Source: CAYSND01 sp964642235 (GTDB taxonomy: Bacteria > Bacteroidota > Bacteroidia > Bacteroidales > UBA932). From it: 13,164 nucleotides of DNA. Location of the stretch: positions 1 through 13,164 of the forward strand of contig CAZXOP010000047.1 of assembly GCA_964642235.1 (NCBI GenBank), given 5' to 3'. Position 1 is the stretch's first letter, and each line of letters opens with the position of its first letter. A program made the position numbers and the translations under genes. The notes below the pieces were generated by a model, which was given only the letters and a program-made list of their open reading frames with translations, was not told where the DNA came from and searched no databases. Below, piece after piece: positions 1-6,322 of this stretch.

Positions 1-292
1 TATAATTCTTGACCCCCCTGCCTACGGACATGGACCTGATGGGGAGAGGTGGAAACTTGATGAGTGTCTTTTCGAACTTTTGAAAGGGTGTGCTCAAATA
101 TTAGCTCCCCAAAGGAGTTTTTTGGTGCTGAATCTCTATTCTAACGGGTACTCCGCAATGCTTGCCGACACTTTGGTTAAATCTGCGTTTGGGTGTGATG
201 GTGAGAGGATTTCAGGAGAACTTATACTCTCGGATAGATTTGAAAGAAGACTCCCGTTATCTGTTTTTACAAGATTAAATAGAATTAATTAA
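1..292 (+). CDS. SAM-dependent RNA methyltransferase, 3' end only
   Basis: The reading frame is open from base 2 and runs to the TAA at 290-292, so this is the C-terminal part (about 96 residues) of a gene that starts outside the window. The first residues read IILDPPAYGHGPDG, a close match to the DPP(A/S/K)YGRGP motif of class I SAM-dependent methyltransferases of the COG1092 type (RlmI-like 23S rRNA cytosine-C5 methyltransferases). The DPP motif there follows a Rossmann strand and contacts the target base. The ending, with GELIL followed by LPLSVFTR, also fits the C-terminus of this Bacteroidetes group. The usual RGP arginine is replaced by histidine (GHGP). The exact RNA target cannot be told from the fragment. 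Only 9 nt separate it from lgt, so the two are probably co-transcribed. An internal TTG at 80 is not a real start. Confidence 0.8.
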   Translation, partial: IILDPPAYGHGPDGERWKLDECLFELLKGCAQILAPQRSFLVLNLYSNGYSAMLADTLVKSAFGCDGERISGELILSDRFERRLPLSVFTRLNRIN

Positions 293-301
293 ATATTTAG
301 T

Positions 302-1222
302 ATGATGAATTTACTCTCAATAGTCTGGAATGTGGACCCGACCATCTTTTCGATAGGCCCGCTTCATATTAACTATTATCCGCTCCTTTTTCTTTTCGGT
401 ATTTATCCCTTAGGGTATTATATTGTAAAATGGTTTTTCAAACGTGAAGGGGTTTCGACAGATATTCTGGATCCGCTTTTGTGGGCGATTTTTATTGGAA
501 CATTGGTAGGGGCTCGTTTGGGGCACTGCTTCTTTTATGACCCTATGTATTACCTTACCCAGCCTTGGAAAATTCTTATGACTTGGGAGGGGGGACTTGC
601 TTCCCATGGAGGGGCCATCGGGGTTCTCCTAGCACTTTGGTGGTATATTCATAAATATGGAAAGAAATATGGATTCGACTTCCTTTGGCTTATTGATAGA
701 ATAGTAATAGCGGTCTGCTTCGCAGGTGCTTTTATCCGTTTTGGGAACCTCTTTAATTCGGAGATTTACGGGGTAGAGACCTCCCTCCCTTGGGGATTCA
801 TATTCTCTCTCAGAGGTGAGACAGTTCCTAAACACCCGACACAGCTTTATGAAGCCTTCTCTTATATTATTCTTGGTTTCTCACTTTTAGTTCTCTACTT
901 AAAACGCCTTCCGAAACTAAAAAGAGGGGAGATTTTCGGAATATTTTTAATCTGCCTCTTTGGGATAAGGTTTTTAATAGAGTTTATTAAAGAGCCTCAG
1001 GTCGATTTCGAACAGAGTATGCTTCTAAATATGGGACAGTGGTTAAGTGTTCCGTTTATTATTGCCGGTATTGTTCTTATAATTGTTTGCCATAAAAAGG
1101 CAAAACCCGCCACACTTACCCCCACAGAGCACAACACTAAGTCCAATAAGAGCAACGATACCACCCCTAAAGCCCCTAAAAAGAAGGTAGATCTCACCCA
1201 CGCAAGAGGGGTAGAAAAATAA
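302..1222 (+). CDS. lgt: Prolipoprotein diacylglyceryl transferase
   Basis: Lgt moves the diacylglyceryl group of phosphatidylglycerol onto the lipobox cysteine of prolipoproteins in the inner membrane, the first step of lipoprotein maturation. The 306-aa product has about seven hydrophobic segments (roughly residues 25-48, 58-78, 98-116, 128-146, 183-201, 210-226 and 246-264). The Lgt signature is at residues 146-157 (RFGNLFNSEIYG), carrying the Arg, two Asn and Glu that match essential residues of E. coli Lgt. GGLASHGG (97-104) contains the conserved His102, HPTQLYE lies at 178-184, and GIRFLIEF (221-228) holds the distal conserved Arg. The start is ATG 302 or the adjacent ATG 305; no Shine-Dalgarno site is visible. 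Past the last membrane segment is a Lys/Thr/Asn-rich tail of about 40 residues, longer than in E. coli Lgt. It is probably in an operon with the upstream methyltransferase. Confidence 0.96.
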   Translation: MMNLLSIVWNVDPTIFSIGPLHINYYPLLFLFGIYPLGYYIVKWFFKREGVSTDILDPLLWAIFIGTLVGARLGHCFFYDPMYYLTQPWKILMTWEGGLASHGGAIGVLLALWWYIHKYGKKYGFDFLWLIDRIVIAVCFAGAFIRFGNLFNSEIYGVETSLPWGFIFSLRGETVPKHPTQLYEAFSYIILGFSLLVLYLKRLPKLKRGEIFGIFLICLFGIRFLIEFIKEPQVDFEQSMLLNMGQWLSVPFIIAGIVLIIVCHKKAKPATLTPTEHNTKSNKSNDTTPKAPKKKVDLTHARGVEK

Positions 1223-1237
1223 AAATCTAGATTTTTT
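1221..1237 (+). terminator. A/T palindrome after lgt, possible weak terminator
   Basis: AAAAATCT followed directly by AGATTTTT forms a perfect 16-nt palindrome that overlaps the lgt stop codon and runs into a T tract. It could fold as a 6-bp A-U stem with a CUAG loop followed by U residues. The absence of G-C pairs makes it a weak terminator at best. It separates lgt from the repeat-bearing leader of the next gene. Confidence 0.3.
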
Positions 1238-1238
1238 C

Positions 1239-1316
1239 GGAAAAGTGTATTTTTTTACTTGCTTTTTCCATGGAAAAGTGTATTTTTGTACACGTAAAAT
1301 CATTAGAAAAGTGTAA
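1239..1316 (+). repeat. Three direct repeats at 33-bp spacing in the leader of the DUF4143 ATPase gene
   Basis: GGAAAAGTGTAT occurs at 1239-1250 and again at 1272-1283, and AGAAAAGTGTAA occurs at 1305-1316; the starts are exactly 33 bp apart twice. The first two units continue with TTTTT. Unit 1 then carries TTACTT, giving an AAGT/ACTT dyad, and unit 2 carries GTACAC, giving a GTGTA/TACAC dyad. The third copy ends at the ATG of the gene. Unit 2 contains the predicted -7 box. The arrangement looks like a multi-site operator, about three helical turns between sites. A related motif occurs in front of the second DUF4143 gene. Confidence 0.75.
1258..1288 (+). promoter_or_regulatory. Promoter of the first DUF4143 ATPase gene
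   Basis: CTTG at 1258-1261 (for the -33 consensus TTTG) and TATTTTTG at 1281-1288 (perfect TAnnTTTG -7 box) are 19 bp apart, the normal spacing for Bacteroidetes primary-sigma promoters. Transcription would begin just after about 1292, downstream of the ATG at 1270 but upstream of the ATG at 1318. This supports the later start. The -7 box lies inside the second 33-bp repeat, so a protein bound to the repeats could block it. Confidence 0.6.
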
Positions 1317-1317
1317 A

Positions 1318-2643
1318 ATGCTCTACAGAAAGATCGAAACAGTAATAGAAAATCATCTTAAATCGGGTTCTAGGAAGATTCTTATAGTAAATGGAGCGCG
1401 ACAGGTTGGGAAATCGTATATTGTCAGACATGTCGCGAAGAAACTCTTTTCAAACTATATCGAAGTGAACCTGATGGAAGATGTATTAGGTCCAAAACTT
1501 TTTAAAAACACCGAAACTCTTGATGACTTCTACCTCCATTTAAGTATGATTGCCGGGGATAAGATGGGGACAAAAGAGAATACAATAATCTTTTTAGACG
1601 AGATTCAAGAGTACCCCCATCTCCTTACTTTGCTGAAATTTTTAAGTCAGGATAATAGGTTTACCTATATTGCAAGTGGTTCATTGCTTGGGGTCACACT
1701 TGCACAGACCACCTCCATTCCTATGGGAAGCATTGAATTGAAGAATTTATACCCTTTGGACTTTGAAGAGTTTCTTATTGCTAATGGATTTGGGAGAATA
1801 GCTATTGATTCTATGCGTCTTAGTTTTGAAAATAGAGAGAGCTTAGAGGAAAATACTCATAATATGGTTATGGGGTTATTTAAGAAGTATCTTTTAGTGG
1901 GTGGGCTTCCGGAGGCTGTTAATGTATATATTGAGACTAAGAATATAGTAAGAGTCCGTGAGATACAGAGCGCTATCCATGAATTTTATGGTATAGATGC
2001 CTCTAAATATGATCATGAAAACAAGCTGAAAATCAGACGTATCTATAATATGATACCTTCAAATCTTGAAAATAGAAAAAAGCGGGTAGTCGTAAAGGAG
2101 ATTGAAGATATAAAAGGAAAGCGTTTCAGTGATTATCAGGACGAATTTGATTATTTAATTAACGCAGGCATTGCATTGGAGGTGAAAGCTATTTCAAACC
2201 CTATCTTTCCCTTAATCGAGTCTAGTGGCAAAAATCTAATAAAACTCTATCTTAATGATGTGGGTATATTGACCGGTGTTCTTTACAAAAATAATATTAA
2301 TGCTGTTTTAGATGATAAGTGTGGGGTGAACCTCGGCTCTGTTTATGAATCTGTCGTTGCTTCCGAACTTAAGGCTCATGGGCATAATCTATTCTATTAT
2401 GATAATAAAAGCAGAGGTGAGGTAGATTATCTTATTGATGATTATGATACTCTCTCGATTATTCCAATAGAGGTAAAATCAGGCAAAGACTACAATGTGC
2501 ATAGTGCCCTAAACCATTTTATTAGTAGTGATGACTATGATGTAAAAGGGGGCTTGGTGCTTTCAAATCAAAGGGAAGTAAAGGTCAGTGGTAAAATTAC
2601 ATATATGCCTATTTATTATGTAATGTTTTTCGGAAATGCCTAA
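1318..2643 (+). CDS. AAA-family ATPase with C-terminal DUF4143 (PD-(D/E)xK-like) domain
   Basis: This is a 441-aa protein of the AAA_14 plus DUF4143 architecture common in Bacteroidales. Residues 26-33 (GARQVGKS) are the Walker A loop and 90-95 (IIFLDE) the Walker B strand, followed by EIQEYP. YIASGSLLG (117-125) resembles a sensor region and VGGLPEAV (194-201) is typical of the family. The C-terminal domain carries Tyr-Glu344, EVD (Asp370) and IEVKSG (Glu385, Lys387), the spacing seen in nuclease-like PD-(D/E)xK folds. The molecular role of this family is not established; roles in DNA-linked or mobile-element-linked processes are only guesses. The start at 1318 was chosen because the residues after it (MLYRKIE) match the family N-terminus and the predicted promoter lies downstream of the alternative ATG at 1270, which would add 16 unrelated residues encoded by the repeat DNA. 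Confidence 0.9.
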   Translation: MLYRKIETVIENHLKSGSRKILIVNGARQVGKSYIVRHVAKKLFSNYIEVNLMEDVLGPKLFKNTETLDDFYLHLSMIAGDKMGTKENTIIFLDEIQEYPHLLTLLKFLSQDNRFTYIASGSLLGVTLAQTTSIPMGSIELKNLYPLDFEEFLIANGFGRIAIDSMRLSFENRESLEENTHNMVMGLFKKYLLVGGLPEAVNVYIETKNIVRVREIQSAIHEFYGIDASKYDHENKLKIRRIYNMIPSNLENRKKRVVVKEIEDIKGKRFSDYQDEFDYLINAGIALEVKAISNPIFPLIESSGKNLIKLYLNDVGILTGVLYKNNINAVLDDKCGVNLGSVYESVVASELKAHGHNLFYYDNKSRGEVDYLIDDYDTLSIIPIEVKSGKDYNVHSALNHFISSDDYDVKGGLVLSNQREVKVSGKITYMPIYYVMFFGNA

Positions 2644-2661
2644 TTTTACAGAGTTGGAAGA

Positions 2662-2687
2662 GGGGCTAACTTTTAAAGTATAGCCCC
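2662..2687. terminator. Hairpin between convergent genes
   Basis: GGGGCTA (2662-2668) pairs with TAGCCCC (2681-2687), and the interior ACTT/AAGT can extend the stem after a one-base bulge. It sits 18 bp past the stop of the plus-strand ATPase gene and covers the stop codon and last codons of the minus-strand small membrane protein. Neither side is followed by a strong T tract, so bidirectional termination is plausible but not certain. Confidence 0.5.
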
Positions 2688-2932
2688 AAAACCATAAGTA
2701 CGATAACCACGAAGCCTCCAATGAACCACTTGAGTGTTTCGTTCTTGGTGGATTCGATTCTTACCTCCAAATCTTTAAATCTCAACTCGGAATCAAATTT
2801 TAACCTTGTAAAATCTTCTTTAAACAGACTCTTCATCTCGGTAGTTTTAGAGTCGGTTTTCTCCTCTACTACTTTCTCGATAGATTCAATATACTCCATC
2901 GCTTTTTCTTCAGTCAGTTTAAAATCATTCAT
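2666..2932 (-). CDS. Small coiled-coil protein with C-terminal membrane anchor
   Basis: The 88-aa product (ATG at 2930-2932) has an N-terminal charged helical region of about 65 residues, rich in Glu/Lys/Asp with heptad-like hydrophobics. One membrane segment follows near the C-terminus (about residues 69-86, WFIGGFVVIVLMVLGLYF). The layout resembles small bacterial DUF1640/CCDC90-like proteins, in which a coiled coil is tethered to the membrane by a tail anchor; the function is unknown. The frame is open upstream through a TTG at 2942-2944 into the 100-N gap, so the real start could be earlier and hidden. It lies downstream of smpB on the same strand, with the gap between them, and converges on the ATPase gene. 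Confidence 0.65.
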   Translation of the reverse strand: MNDFKLTEEKAMEYIESIEKVVEEKTDSKTTEMKSLFKEDFTRLKFDSELRFKDLEVRIESTKNETLKWFIGGFVVIVLMVLGLYFKS

Positions 2933-2946
2933 TAGAATGTTCAATA

Positions 2947-3046
2947 NNNNNNNNNNNNNNNNNNNNNNNNNNNNNNNNNNNNNNNNNNNNNNNNNNNNNN
3001 NNNNNNNNNNNNNNNNNNNNNNNNNNNNNNNNNNNNNNNNNNNNNN
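2947..3046. other. Assembly gap of 100 N
   Basis: There are exactly 100 undetermined bases, a conventional placeholder for a scaffold gap of unknown size. It removes the 3' edge of smpB and the region upstream of the small coiled-coil gene. The real distance and any gene lying in it cannot be judged. Confidence 0.98.
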
Positions 3047-3501
3047 TACTCATCGCCACGCTCTCTTTCGCGTCTTTGGTCTTTCTCTTTAATGGTGTGG
3101 CGTTTGTCGAACTCTTTTTTACCTCGAGCAAGTGCAATGTTGAGTTTGGCGTAACCGTTATCGGCAATAAAGAGCTTTGTGGTGATTATAGTCAGCCCTT
3201 TCTCTTTGGTGGCTCGCTGTAATTTACGAAGCTCTCTTCTATTTAAAAGTAGTTTGCGGTCTCTTCTGGGGTCGTGTTTGTTAAAAGAGCCCCACCAATA
3301 GTCGGCAATATGCATATTCTTTACAAAAAGCTCATTTCCTGAGAAATAACAATAACTATCCGGCAGAGATGCTTTACCTGCTCTTATGGACTTAATTTCG
3401 GTCCCTGTCAGAACTATCCCTGCTGTAAAAACCTCAATAAATTCATATTCGAAGGAGGCTTTTTTGTTTTTAATCTCTATTTTACTTTTTGCTTTTGGCA
3501 T
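3047..3501 (-). CDS. smpB: SsrA-binding protein SmpB, last codon at the gap edge
   Basis: SmpB binds tmRNA and brings it to stalled ribosomes for trans-translation. The 151 readable residues start MPKAKSKIEIKNKKASFEYE and contain GTEIKSIRAGKASL, the HIADY segment, a basic RRELRKLQ region and the KKEFDKRHTIKEKDQ tail, all typical of the family. The total matches the usual length of about 150 residues. The last two bases before the gap are TA in the third-codon frame after Glu151, so the stop may be a TAA or TAG split by the gap edge. The protein is therefore probably complete. The ATG at 3499-3501 follows a TATATTTG -7 box by 7 nt. It is divergent from miaA across 52 bp. Confidence 0.95.
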
Positions 3502-3508
3502 TGGGGTG

Positions 3509-3516
3509 CAAATATA
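3509..3516 (-). promoter_or_regulatory. -7 box for smpB
   Basis: The minus strand reads TATATTTG, a perfect TAnnTTTG box, 7 nt before the smpB ATG. No clear TTTG -33 element lies at the usual 19-21 bp spacing. The implied leader is only a few bases long. Confidence 0.5.
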
Positions 3517-3541
3517 GGATTAATTTGAGAAATAATCTGAT

Positions 3542-3549
3542 TATATTTG
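3542..3549 (+). promoter_or_regulatory. -7 box for miaA, probable leaderless transcript
   Basis: TATATTTG at 3542-3549 is a perfect TAnnTTTG box only 4 nt before the ATG at 3554. In Bacteroidetes the transcription start lies several bases past this box, which would place it on or next to the ATG. A TTTG at 3524-3527 is closer (14 bp) than the usual -33 spacing. The box lies about 26 bp from the oppositely oriented smpB box. Confidence 0.5.
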
Positions 3550-3553
3550 TGGT

Positions 3554-4547
3554 ATGATTGTGGTTTTAGGTCCGACAGCTTCGGGAAAAACAAGATTTGC
3601 AGTCCGTTTAGCAAGGGAAATAGACGGAGAGATTATCTCTGCCGATTCGAGGCAGGTATATCGTGGTATGGATATAGGAACGGGGAAAGATTTAGGGGAT
3701 TATCTCTATTCGGATCCTTTGACGGGGGAGGAGAAGAGTCTCCCTTGCCACCTTGTGGATATAGTCGATGCAGGGGTTAAATATGATCTTTTCCGTTACC
3801 AACGAGATTTTGCAAAAGCTTATTGGGATGTGGTAAATAGAGGGAAAACCCCTATTCTATGTGGGGGTTCCGGACTCTATATCGAGGCAGTTACTCGTGG
3901 TTATCAGTTGCAGGAGGTGCCACCTGACCCCGAATTAAGAAAGGAGCTTGAAGAGCTCCCCACGGAGACTCTTATTGCGAAGCTGACTTCATTGAGAACT
4001 CCGCATAATACCACAGACTTTGATAGCAGGAAGCGTCTGATTCGAGCACTCGAAATTGCCCTATATCAGTCGCAAAATTCTGAAATGCCGCCACTAGGCG
4101 GAGGGGGTGCGGAGAGTGGTGAGGGTGCGACTTATGGGGATTGTCCTCTCCCAAAATTTGCCGAAGGGGAGGTGAGATATATTGGAATTTATGTACAAAG
4201 TCGTCCATATGCTGACTTACTATCAGNNNNNNNNNNTAAGATATATTGGAATTTCTGTCTCGCGAGAGGAGCGCAATGTGCGGATTGATAGGAGATTGCA
4301 TCAGCGATTAGGGGAGGGATTGGTGGAAGAGGTGGAGAAATTGCTTAAAAGTGGTATTGCCGCGGAAGACCTTATTTACTACGGACTCGAATATAAGTTC
4401 GTTACGCTATATCTGACCGGGGAGATTAGTTATGAGGAGATGGAGAGTCGTCTTGCTATTGCTATTCATCAGTTTGCCAAAAGGCAGATGACATGGTTTC
4501 GAGGGATGGAGAGGCGTGGAATTAAAATAGAATGGATTGAAAATTAA
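3554..4547 (+). CDS. miaA: tRNA dimethylallyltransferase MiaA, frame broken by a probable assembly duplication
   Basis: MiaA transfers a dimethylallyl group to N6 of A37 in tRNAs that read UNN codons. Seen in the protein: P-loop GPTASGKT (residues 6-13) right after the start, DSRQVY (31-36), GGSGLYI (104-110), a DSRKRLIRALEI stretch (157-168) and, in the 3' part, IYYGLEY and QFAKRQMTWFRG, all typical of Bacteroidetes MiaA. The frame breaks at a 16-bp direct repeat (4175-4190 and 4239-4254) flanking 36 unrelated bases and 10 N. The second copy continues correctly as RYIGISVSREERN. Removing one 64-bp unit restores one open frame of 930 nt (309 aa), the normal family size. The gene is therefore probably intact in the organism. 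Residues about 173-206 form an unusual Gly/Pro-rich linker encoded by GC-rich palindromic DNA. Confidence 0.93.
4175..4254 (+). other. 16-bp direct repeat flanking a spurious segment and a 10-N gap in miaA
   Basis: The sequence AGATATATTGGAATTT is present at 4175-4190 and 4239-4254, an offset of 64 bp (one more than a multiple of three, hence the frameshift). Between the copies are 36 bases with no match to the MiaA protein, then N at 4227-4236, then TA. This is what remains when two contigs that truly overlap are joined with a nominal gap and one contig has an erroneous end. A real insertion is less likely but not excluded. Confidence 0.8.
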
Positions 4548-4558
4548 AAAGATACATT

Positions 4559-5758
4559 ATGTATAAGAACACTATTATTACCCCTTTGATAGCAGCTTTA
4601 TTGCTTTTGTCTCTCTCTTTTGGAGCAGCAGCCCAAAAAGCGAGTGAGCTTAAATATGTAAAAGCCGAGGAGTTTTCCGTATTGATAAATAAAGGATTTG
4701 AGAATACTGAACTCCTTTATTCGAGGCTCCCTTTCGATATGAAGGAGCGTACCCGTCCCGAGGTCTGGAGTCTTGGGCTAAATTCAGCAGGTTTGGCGAT
4801 AAGGTTTTCGACAGATAGTAAATGTTTAGGGGCGAAATGGGAGCTCCTGAATAATTATAATATGGTTCACATGCCCGGTACGGGGATACGTGGGATAGAT
4901 TTCTATCTTCTTGATAACCAGGAGTGGAGATTTATCGGGACAGCACAGCCTAATGGGAAAATCTCTTCAAATGTTTTTATTCGTAACATGGATGGAACTT
5001 CTCAGGAATATATGGCATATCTCCCTCTTTACGATGGAGTTCTAAGTATAGAGATAGGGATAGATTCCACAGCCTCCATCTCCGGACCGCAGGTCTCTAA
5101 TATGTCAGCAAGTTGTTTGACTTCTATGAGCACTACAGGGGAAGGGGATATTGCCTCTGATTCTCATGTTGCGATTTTAGCCAGAAAGTGTGCGGGGAAG
5201 ATCAGTGACGGAGGGTACTTACGCAAGCCTATTGTTTTTTATGGAACAAGTATAACTCAGGGAGGGTGTGCTTCTCGTCCCGGGATGTGCTATACAAGTA
5301 TTATTGGGCGTAAGTTAAGGTGTGAATCCATTAATCTCGGTTTTAGCGGTAATGCCCGTCTCGATTTCTCTATGGCTGAAATAGTATCGCGTATAGAGGC
5401 TTCGGCTTATGTAATCGACTGTCTTCCAAACTGTACGCCGCAGATAGTCAGGGATTCGGCATATCGGTTTCTGACATATTTAGCCGAAAAGCATCGTGAC
5501 ACCCCCATATATTTAGTTGAGAATATAGATTTTGCTCACTTTAGGCGGGATACATATGCCGCTGCCAATAACAGCGAGAAAAATGGGGAATGGAATAAGC
5601 TCTACAAAAGATTAAAGAGGGAAGGGTTTAGTAATTTCTATTATATTCCTGCGAATGGATTAATCGGCAGAGATGATGAGGCGACTGTCGATGGTATTCA
5701 CCTAACTGACCTAGGCTTTCTCCGTATGGCCGATAATCTGATTAGATATCTTCGGTAG
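4559..5758 (+). CDS. Secreted SGNH/GDSL hydrolase with N-terminal GxDLY domain
   Basis: This 399-aa protein has a signal peptide (hydrophobic core residues 8-21, likely cleavage after AAA at about 25). The N-terminal region holds GIDFY (112-116), the hallmark of the GxDLY domain that accompanies Lipase_GDSL_3 enzymes. The hydrolase domain has GTSIT (229-233, nucleophile Ser231), GFSGN (261-265, oxyanion Gly and Asn), DCLPN (287-291) and the DGIH block (378-381) with the catalytic Asp378/His381 pair. DCLPN stands in place of the common GxND block III, as in this subfamily. It probably removes acyl or acetyl groups from a glycan or lipid in the periplasm or outside the cell; the substrate is unknown. 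It starts 11 nt after miaA and is probably transcribed with it. Confidence 0.88.
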   Translation: MYKNTIITPLIAALLLLSLSFGAAAQKASELKYVKAEEFSVLINKGFENTELLYSRLPFDMKERTRPEVWSLGLNSAGLAIRFSTDSKCLGAKWELLNNYNMVHMPGTGIRGIDFYLLDNQEWRFIGTAQPNGKISSNVFIRNMDGTSQEYMAYLPLYDGVLSIEIGIDSTASISGPQVSNMSASCLTSMSTTGEGDIASDSHVAILARKCAGKISDGGYLRKPIVFYGTSITQGGCASRPGMCYTSIIGRKLRCESINLGFSGNARLDFSMAEIVSRIEASAYVIDCLPNCTPQIVRDSAYRFLTYLAEKHRDTPIYLVENIDFAHFRRDTYAAANNSEKNGEWNKLYKRLKREGFSNFYYIPANGLIGRDDEATVDGIHLTDLGFLRMADNLIRYLR

Positions 5759-5765
5759 ATTATAA

Positions 5766-6275
5766 CTACCTTCCATCATTCAATGTCAGCCATTCATATT
5801 CGCCACCCCAGAGGGAGAGGAAACGGCGGAAGTCGCTCTGAGAAATCGTAAGGGAGGCGGTGTTATCGTTTGGGTGGAAGCTAAGTCGCTCGGCAGTCTG
5901 CAAGTCGCTATCTAAAAAGAGTTTAACTGCGCGATTTGGGTCGTTTATAAGTCCGAAAAGTGAGACTGAGCCGGGGGTAGTCCCAAGGCATCTCTCCATT
6001 CTCTCCTCAGAGGCAAAGCTCAATTTCCCCTGTCGCAACATCTTCTCCAAATCATGAATCGGGAGGTTTTTATGACATTCGATAATGACCAAATAGTGCT
6101 TATTCCCTTTGTGATTCCTAAAGAAAAGGTTTTTACAATGTGTGGAGGAGATATCCTTCCAATATTCAAGGGCAATTTCCACTGTCGGGAGTGGGGGGTG
6201 TTCATACATTTCGTACTCTATTCCCCATTCACTCAGCCTGTTAAGTACTATGTTTCTTCTTTCTAAGCTATCCAT
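5766..6275 (-). CDS. YbaK/ProX-type aminoacyl-tRNA deacylase (probable Ala-tRNA(Pro) editing)
   Basis: The 169-aa protein fits the free-standing prolyl-tRNA editing family related to the ProRS INS domain, which hydrolyses misacylated tRNAs in trans (Ala-tRNA(Pro) for ProXp-ala/PrdX members). Seen: YEHPPLPTVE (24-33), CKNLFFRNHKG (47-57), KLSFASEERMERCLGTTPG (84-102), SLFGLIND (105-112) and FHPNDNTASLTIS (133-145), the standard order of family motifs. The start was set at the ATG at 6273-6275; a TTG 12 nt upstream (6287) is in frame but less likely. It converges with the SGNH hydrolase gene (stops 7 nt apart) and is divergent from the ATP-grasp gene. Which amino acid it edits is inferred from similarity only. 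Confidence 0.88.
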   Translation of the reverse strand: MDSLERRNIVLNRLSEWGIEYEMYEHPPLPTVEIALEYWKDISSTHCKNLFFRNHKGNKHYLVIIECHKNLPIHDLEKMLRQGKLSFASEERMERCLGTTPGSVSLFGLINDPNRAVKLFLDSDLQTAERLSFHPNDNTASLTISQSDFRRFLSLWGGEYEWLTLNDGR

Positions 6276-6322
6276 AATTGCACGCAAGTTAAAAAAAATT
6301 ATTAAATAAAATTGATAGTTAT

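Noticed and set aside
1239..1316. CRISPR-like array
   Set aside because: The conserved part is only about 12 bp, there are three copies, the first two share T-rich sequence in what would be spacer, and no cas genes are present.
1270..1317. Upstream ATG at 1270 as the start of the first DUF4143 ATPase
   Set aside because: The extra 16 residues are encoded by the 33-bp repeats, the predicted transcription start lies after 1270, and family members begin near the residues encoded from 1318.
2941..3501. Single reading frame running from smpB through the N gap
   Set aside because: Continuation through 100 N has no meaning, and SmpB is already at full length with a likely stop at the gap edge.
4175..4254. 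16-bp repeat as target-site duplication of a mobile element
   Set aside because: The enclosed segment is only 36 bases plus N, has no terminal inverted repeats, and coincides with a scaffold join; a contig-overlap error is simpler.
5754..5770. GGTAG/CTACC stem between the SGNH and deacylase genes as a terminator
   Set aside because: The stem is only 5 bp with a 7-nt loop and no T tract on either strand.
6276..6287. TTG at 6287 as the start of the tRNA deacylase
   Set aside because: An ATG four codons downstream is followed by the family-like N-terminus, and no promoter or ribosome-binding feature favours the TTG.
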